64,000 nucleotides of DNA from Bathymodiolus brooksi (taxonomy: Eukaryota; Mollusca; Bivalvia; Mytilida; Modiolidae): positions 93,304,233 to 93,368,232 of the forward strand of contig OY804588.1 of the NCBI GenBank assembly GCA_963680875.1, given 5' to 3'. The translations under genes and the position numbers were made by a program. Within the stretch, counting starts at the first letter, position 1. Every line of letters starts with the position of its first letter. Shown here piece after piece: positions 61,701 to 64,000 of the stretch. Under the pieces are notes generated by a model. That model had not been told where the DNA came from. It ran no database searches and saw only the letters and a program-made list of their open reading frames with translations.

Positions 61701-63494
61701 AAACAGTCAAAACCAAAGACTCACAAAACAACATGCCAAAGAAAACCTTTGACTTGACGCTTCTAAAAAAACCAGACTTCTTTATGTTCTGTCTGGGAAT
61801 AGGATTCCTGGCATTATCATTTAACTCTATGCTGATATTTATTCCGCCTCTCGCCGACTCCCGAGGTCTAAATGGTGTTCAGGGAGCGTACATTATGTCA
61901 GTTGCGGGAGTGTTTGATACAATTGGACGGATTGCGTCAGGTTTTATTTTAGAACTCAAGTGTTTACGGAAACTACGTAAAGTTGTATACAATGCCGTTA
62001 TGTTTCTGTTAGCATTTGTTATATTTTTCCTCCCGTTTGTGATGACATTTATAGAGTTTTGTGTTGTTGCTGCTGTGTTCGGATTATTAATTGGAACTTA
62101 CACATCTCAAAAATCTGTGATATTGGTTGATGTAGTTGGTGCCGAAGGGCTTAATAACTCATTTGGAATTTTAATATTTTTTCAAGGAATCGGTACGTTA
62201 CTAGGACCCCCTTTAACAGGTATGTTATCATATTAAACATATCTAAAACCAACAAACGGGAGGGGGGGGGGGGGAATATATTATATTGTTCGAAATAGAC
62301 AGGTTAAACATATCTAAAACCAACAAAGGGGGGGGGGGGGGGGGGGAATATATTATATTGTTCGAAATAGACAGGTTAAACATATCTAAAACCAACAAAC
62401 GAGGGGAAATATATTATATTGTTCGAAATAGACAAGGTTAAACATATCTAAAACCAACAAACGAGGGGAAATATATTATATTGTTCGAAATAGACAGGTT
62501 AAATTTGGAATTATTCAAGGAACATATATATATGTCCGGTTTGTACAGGTTTGGCTTTAGACAGGTTTTGATGAATTATCATGTTTTTACTCTCATTATG
62601 ATAGTTTTTTTTTCTAAGTACAGCATTAACGTAGGAACAGTCATGTTTGTCTACACAGTATTCTGTAGAACAAAGGGTACACAAAATTAATAAAAATTCA
62701 AAATAATTATCAGTCATTTTGAAGTGATAAAACTATGTTCTATTAATCTGATGCCTTATTACTGTGAAATTATTTACAAAACAAAAAACAAAACGAAAAA
62801 AACCCAAAACAAAACAAAACAAAAACAAATAAGCATTAACCGAATAAGATAAATAAAAAAGAACAAATGTAGGAACGGAATGTTGTCTACATAGTATTCT
62901 GTAGAACAAAGCAGTGGTGTAGCTTCCATTGAGGCGACCAAGGTAGTTGCCTCGGTGAAAATTCAACAACAAGAATTGGACGTTTCATTTTTCTCTTTAA
63001 TTTCGGCTCAGTGGTAATAGAACAATCAAATTGGTTTTGTAATATGATTCAAATAGGTTATAACTATTTGTTTTAAAACGACAAAATGTATTTTCCTTAC
63101 TTAAAATGTCAGTGGTCTCTGGAGGGAAGCACAACCAGACCCCCGCCTCTGTAATATTTGTCCACCAGATACGTCCGTGGAAAGGGTACACAAAATATGT
63201 AAAAATTCAAAATAATTTTCAGTCATTTTGTAAGTGATAAACTAATGTTATATTTATCTGATGGTTATTGCTATGGAATTATTTACTAAAAAAAAAAGTA
63301 TCTTCTTACATTTGAAATCTTCACTCTGTACACGGTAAAAAAATAACTTCATTCATTTAATTAATTTTTTTTCAGGAATTTTCAAAGATGAATATGATTC
63401 CTATGGCGACGGATTTTTCTTCATTGGAGGTACGACATTTCTCGGTGCTGCAATTTTACTGCTGAGTAATATTATCAAGCGGAACAGGCAGTGA
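45576..63494 (+). CDS. Monocarboxylate transporter-like protein (SLC16 family, MFS), six exons, 515 aa
   Basis: Exons 45576-45804, 50042-50158, 54849-54992, 59019-59286, 61549-62219 and 63376-63494 join in phase (1548 bp with TGA). ATG at 45576 is the first in-frame Met; a non-coding upstream exon is possible. An acidic N-tail (1-60) precedes TM1 (about 62-88). The SLC16 signature around TM5 is clear: [20 protein letters not shown] (181-200), as in YFxKRRxLAxGxAxAG. A ~75-residue cytosolic loop (about 250-325) separates the two six-helix halves. TM8 reads [16 protein letters not shown], with Asp376 and Arg380 four apart like MCT1 D302/R306. FERS (79-82) aligns with the MCT1 PKS region, Arg81 replacing Lys38. 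The C-tail is only about 12 residues. Family members carry monocarboxylates or other small organic acids across the plasma membrane; the substrate here is unknown. Confidence 0.92.
46012..46236 (+). mobile_element. tRNA-headed SINE, family A, in transporter intron 1
   Basis: GTGGTCATGATAGTATGGTA head, box B GAGTTCGAACACC, body CACCATTATGTGATGAAG and CCTCCAATAAAACTTACC. The tail is cut short after GATATAGCTGAAATATAA. Confidence 0.78.
46517..46526. repeat. Target-site duplication, left copy, of SINE composite II
   Basis: TTTTATTCTA, identical to 49652-49661. Confidence 0.8.
46527..49651 (+). mobile_element. Family-C SINE with ~52 tandem heads (composite II), in transporter intron 1
   Basis: Array 46531-49335 repeats a 54-bp unit: CATCGATGGTGTAATGATTA, GCGTGTTCACCTCGAGTGCG, GTAGATCGTGGGTT. 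The first unit starts CATTGATGGTGTAATGGTTA, the probable true 5' end of the SINE. Only the last unit runs into GGGTTTGAGCCC (box B) and one family-C body (GGGACGACATGTCTATCC, GTTGGTCTAGTACAAAT, ATTGCCGAGTTAGCGTTAAA, CACTCACTCACTTAC). Perfect 10-bp flanking repeats TTTTATTCTA lie at 46517-46526 and 49652-49661. Unit variants (GTG/GCG/GGG at one site, ATAATG/GTAATG) recur in blocks, indicating later duplications. The ~900-codon open frames on both strands are artefacts. Orientation is sense with the host gene. Confidence 0.9.
49652..49661. repeat. Target-site duplication, right copy, of SINE composite II
   Basis: TTTTATTCTA immediately after the SINE tail, identical to 46517-46526. Confidence 0.8.
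49830..50005 (+). repeat. Dispersed repeat R1, copy in transporter intron 1
   Basis: AAAAGTTTGAAGAGGTAATC, then CAATGGTCAAAAGAAAAAGA, ACAAACAATGATCTAC and CCGGGGATGAACTCAG: same order as the copy at 55330. Confidence 0.55.
50160..51015 (+). repeat. Degenerate ~60-bp tandem copies of the exon-2 end and its splice donor
   Basis: Exon 2 ends TGGGTGATATCTCTAAGTGT, TACACTCAAATTGTTATTTG, then intron GTAGGTGCATATAAC. This whole stretch recurs downstream: TGGTGATATCTCTAAGTGTT at about 50180, TGGGTGATATCTCTAAGTAT at about 50242, and further copies to about 51010. Many keep TTATTTGGTAGGTGCATATA or TTATTTAGTAGG, so many keep a donor-like GTAGGT. About ten or more copies, increasingly diverged. Confidence 0.8.
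51185..51375 (+). repeat. Dispersed repeat R2 (GGTTATTCTAGA...ATATCTACG)
   Basis: Contains GGCCATCTTGTATTAGGCCC, TTTGGTTTTCTTGCTTC, GGTTATTCTAGATACGTGTC and ATGATATCTACGTTTATATC. Other copies are at 58360-58545 and 58800-58985. Confidence 0.55.
51376..52370. other. Transporter intron 2 sequence: poly-C tract and SINE tail fragment
   Basis: A long C run is at about 51791-51810. A family-A SINE 3' fragment (CTCCACCCAGTTTTCCCCAC, GAAAGTGGCGCGTTAAATAC) is at about 52048-52130. No exon seen. Confidence 0.4.
52385..52545. repeat. 29-bp tandem repeat, about 5 copies
   Basis: Unit TTGATATAGATATGTTAAGA + TGTAAACAA, with one copy carrying an extra 'CATG' insertion (GATATACATGTAGATATG). Confidence 0.8.
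52546..54115. other. Transporter intron 2 remainder, no gene seen
   Basis: AT-rich DNA; short open frames have no family resemblance. Confidence 0.3.
54116..54373 (+). mobile_element. tRNA-headed SINE, family B, in transporter intron 2
   Basis: GGGCCCGGGTGGCTCAATGA head, GTGGGTTCGCGCCC box B, body GTGCACTCGACTCGCAGCCG and CTCCGGGTACTCCGGCTTCC, tail GAAAGTGGCGTTAAATCACC. About 90% similar by eye to the copy at 19886. Confidence 0.8.
55075..55265 (+). repeat. G-tract-bearing dispersed repeat
   Basis: GTGTGTGTGGGGGGGGGGG followed by CAATATTTCAAAACTGCC and GTGGGGGAAGGGGCCCATC, similar in plan to 25780-25975. It lies in transporter intron 3. Confidence 0.4.
55330..55580 (+). repeat. Dispersed repeat R1, best-preserved copy
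   Basis: TTTACAAGAAGAGTTTGAAG, TTACCAAAGAAGTAATCAGA, GACAAAAAGAAAAAGGATTA, CCGGGATTGTACTCAGGTGC, CGGAATAGTAGACAGTTCC, ending ACCCGTCGTGTTAAAC. The 106-codon open frame here is repeat sequence. Confidence 0.6.
55581..56035. other. Transporter intron 3, no gene seen
   Basis: AT-rich sequence without recognised elements. Confidence 0.3.
56036..56172 (-). mobile_element. Family-C SINE 3' part, reverse orientation
   Basis: GAGTGAGTGAGTGATTGTTG, TTTAATGCCAACTCCGCC and TGTACTAGACAAACACGC are the reverse of the family-C tail and body. No head. Confidence 0.65.
56341..56592 (-). repeat. Dispersed repeat R1, reverse copy
   Basis: TAACACGACGGGTGTCACTA, GAGCAGGAACTGTTTACCCT, TTTTGTAGACCATTGTTTG and ACCCCTTTGGTATTTTCAAA: the reverse complement of the 55330 copy. 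Confidence 0.6.
56593..57335. other. Transporter intron 3; 72-bp tandem duplication
   Basis: At about 57130-57275 a ~72-bp segment (AAAATCCCCCGCTGAGATCA...TTAATACAACCCAGCT) occurs twice in tandem. No gene seen. Confidence 0.5.
57336..57587 (-). mobile_element. tRNA-headed SINE, family A, reverse
   Basis: GGTGTTTAATGCCACTTTCA tail to ACCATACACAAACGACCACG head, with TCGAATTCATAACTTC at box B. In transporter intron 3. Confidence 0.75.
57600..57710. repeat. ~49-bp tandem duplication
   Basis: GTACACTTAACGGTACAGAC + AAAACGTCTACAATATCACT + TAATATAAA occurs twice with one substitution. Confidence 0.75.
58023..58198. mobile_element. MITE, relative of the 813-970 element
   Basis: Starts CAGTAAAACCTGTCTAAACC and ends GGTTTAGACAGGTTTCACTG, with TA on both sides (58021-58022, 58199-58200). 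The interior carries extra TTTAGGCAGGTTTTCGGTTT-type partial repeats of the terminus. Confidence 0.75.
58360..58545 (+). repeat. Dispersed repeat R2
   Basis: CCATCAGATATAGGTGACCT, TTTAGGCCCTTTGGGACTC, AAGAAGGTTATTCTAGAAAC, GCGTTGTGCACTAAATTAG. Confidence 0.55.
58741..58795. repeat. (AATC)n microsatellite
   Basis: About 12 uninterrupted AATC repeats. Confidence 0.9.
58800..58985 (+). repeat. Dispersed repeat R2, just upstream of transporter exon 4
   Basis: CTCAGGCATATGTAACCTTA, TATATTGGCCCTTTGG, GATGAAGGTTATTCTAGAAA, CACGTCGTGCGCACTAAATT. Confidence 0.55.
59468..59717 (-). repeat. Dispersed repeat R1, reverse copy in transporter intron 4
   Basis: TAACACGACGGGTGTCACTA, TTCTTCCGGAGCACCTGAGT, TTTTGACCATTGTGTTGTCT, CCCCTTTGGTATTTTCAAAC. 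Confidence 0.6.
59717..59845. mobile_element. Decayed MITE related to 813-970
   Basis: ACAGTAAAAGATGCCTAAAC, AGAACCCTGAATAAAACGAA, CCTAATGTAGGAAATCTTAG follow the order of the 813-970 element. The right terminus is missing. Confidence 0.5.
59927..60459. repeat. 76-bp tandem repeat, 7 copies, in transporter intron 4
   Basis: Unit TTTTAACAGATAGACAGACA + TTTCGCCCCATTCTCTCACA + TTATCATGATAACGAACCAA + CAAGTCTTTGTTCTTG, exactly seven periods in 533 bp with few substitutions. Each unit junction gives TTTGTTCTTGTTTTAACAG, which resembles a polypyrimidine tract plus splice acceptor. Confidence 0.92.
60460..61080. other. Transporter intron 4, no gene seen; MITE-like end
   Basis: A terminus-like ATAGACAGGTTTTATTGTA is at about 61021-61039, with imperfect partner sequence near 60880. 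Otherwise unremarkable. Confidence 0.35.
61081..61296 (+). mobile_element. tRNA-headed SINE, family A, internal deletion
   Basis: GTGGTCATGATCGTATGGTA head, CAGTTCGCATCCC box B, GTCAGTGACTTGCGGCAGGT. The usual CACCAATAAAACTGACC stretch is missing, and the tail is GTGGCGTTAAACACCATAA. Confidence 0.75.
61303..61500 (-). mobile_element. Family-A SINE, reverse, tail missing
   Basis: TATTGGTGGAGGAAGCGG to TTACGATCGCGACTTC on the reverse strand. It sits about 50 bp upstream of the exon-5 acceptor, making a head-to-tail inverted SINE pair with 61081-61296. Confidence 0.65.
62230..62510. repeat. ~70-bp tandem repeat with G tracts, about 4 copies
   Basis: TAAACATATCTAAAACCAAC then AAACGAGGGG or a 12-18 base G run, then AATATATTATATTGTTCGAA + ATAGACAGGT. 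The first two copies carry the long G runs; the last two do not. In transporter intron 5. Confidence 0.85.
62511..63375. other. Transporter intron 5 remainder; duplicated ~95-bp segment
   Basis: GTACACAAAATTAATAAAAA...TCAGTCATTTTGAAGTGATA (about 62678-62760) recurs at about 63187-63270. CTACACAGTATTCTGTAGAAC (62651) recurs at 62890. No exon seen. Confidence 0.5.
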
Positions 63495-64000
63495 ATGGAA
63501 TGCTAGATAGTTTAAAGTGTAAATAGACTGAGAAGTGAAATGCTATTAAACAGTGCCAATCATCTTTGTCTTTCAGTTTTTTTTGTACTTTTCATTCAAT
63601 TGCAATATTTTTGCTGTCGGCCGTATTATAGTATATATATGTCGCAACCGGTTTCCGTCTGTAGACAATTAATGTTTTATATATTCATAATAAGTTCAGT
63701 TCTATTTGACAAACTGCAATCTGCAAATGCGGTAGTTAGTGTAAACATATTTTATTAAGTAATTCATTAAGACAATACAAGCATGAATATGTGCAAACTA
63801 TTCGGATGAATCATTAATAAGATTCGGAAACAAGTTATAAAACTTATATTAATCCGTTTCCTTGCTCATCGCTGAAAACGTTAAATAAAAGAAATCGACA
63901 ATTGGTAGAAGTTTCGGATTTATAATAAGTTATTGCTATGGTGGAAAACTGTCGGTCTATCTTCAAAGTGTTGCGATATATCATTTCTCGGCTTATATAG
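63495..64000 (+). other. Transporter 3' UTR and downstream
   Basis: AT-rich sequence after the TGA, with no further reading frame of note. The likely transcript end is set by the AATAAA listed separately. Confidence 0.55.
63884..63889 (+). terminator. Candidate polyadenylation signal AATAAA of the transporter gene
   Basis: AATAAA about 390 bp after the stop codon in CGTTAAATAAAAGAAATC. It is the best-placed canonical signal, but use is not proven. Confidence 0.45.

Overview
This is AT-rich, intron-bearing, transposon-dense animal DNA. The best fit is a mollusc (bivalve or gastropod). That rests on two things: the dispersed repeats (tRNA-headed SINEs with a shared GTGGCGTTAAACACCA-type tail, 'AGCTCACCTGGCCATAGGCC' elements, 'GTCCGTCCGTCC' elements) look like ones I associate with molluscan genomes, and the two host genes have ordinary metazoan exon structure. 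I ran no database search, so the species is not determined.

Only two host genes can be supported, both on the + strand. At 1179-7962 lie the last four coding exons of a Ro60 (TROVE2) family RNA-binding protein; its 5' exons are outside the window or unrecognised. At 45576-63494 lies a complete six-exon gene for a 515-residue SLC16/monocarboxylate-transporter-type MFS protein. I found all splice phases consistent for both. Between them is a 5'-truncated CR1/Jockey-like LINE on the - strand (38455-41058) with one in-frame stop, and two decayed fragments of a Crypton/KIAA1958-type tyrosine recombinase (43151-43400 and 41640-41745, - strand).

The rest is repeats. Large tandem arrays occupy about 18 kb: 54-bp units (14421-19784, higher-order structure), ~101-bp units (22150-24373), 46-bp units inside a MITE-like element (26197-28869), 58-bp units (30991-33002), and two 54-bp arrays made from the tRNA-like head of one SINE family (33105-36290 and 46531-49335). 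The very long open frames in these arrays (over 1000 codons on both strands) come from repeat units that are multiples of 3 and lack stops; they are not protein genes.

The most unusual signal is the last pair. Each array is the head of a SINE whose body follows once at the 3' end, and each whole composite is flanked by its own short target-site duplication. These are two independent insertions of a SINE with about 50-59 tandem heads joined in the same register; one sits in intron 1 of the transporter. Also notable: the Ro60-like protein has lost the DxSxS metal-binding motif of its vWA domain, and transporter intron 2 is built from degenerate tandem copies of the end of exon 2 including its splice donor. 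A recurring theme is tandem expansion seeded inside transposable elements or exon edges.
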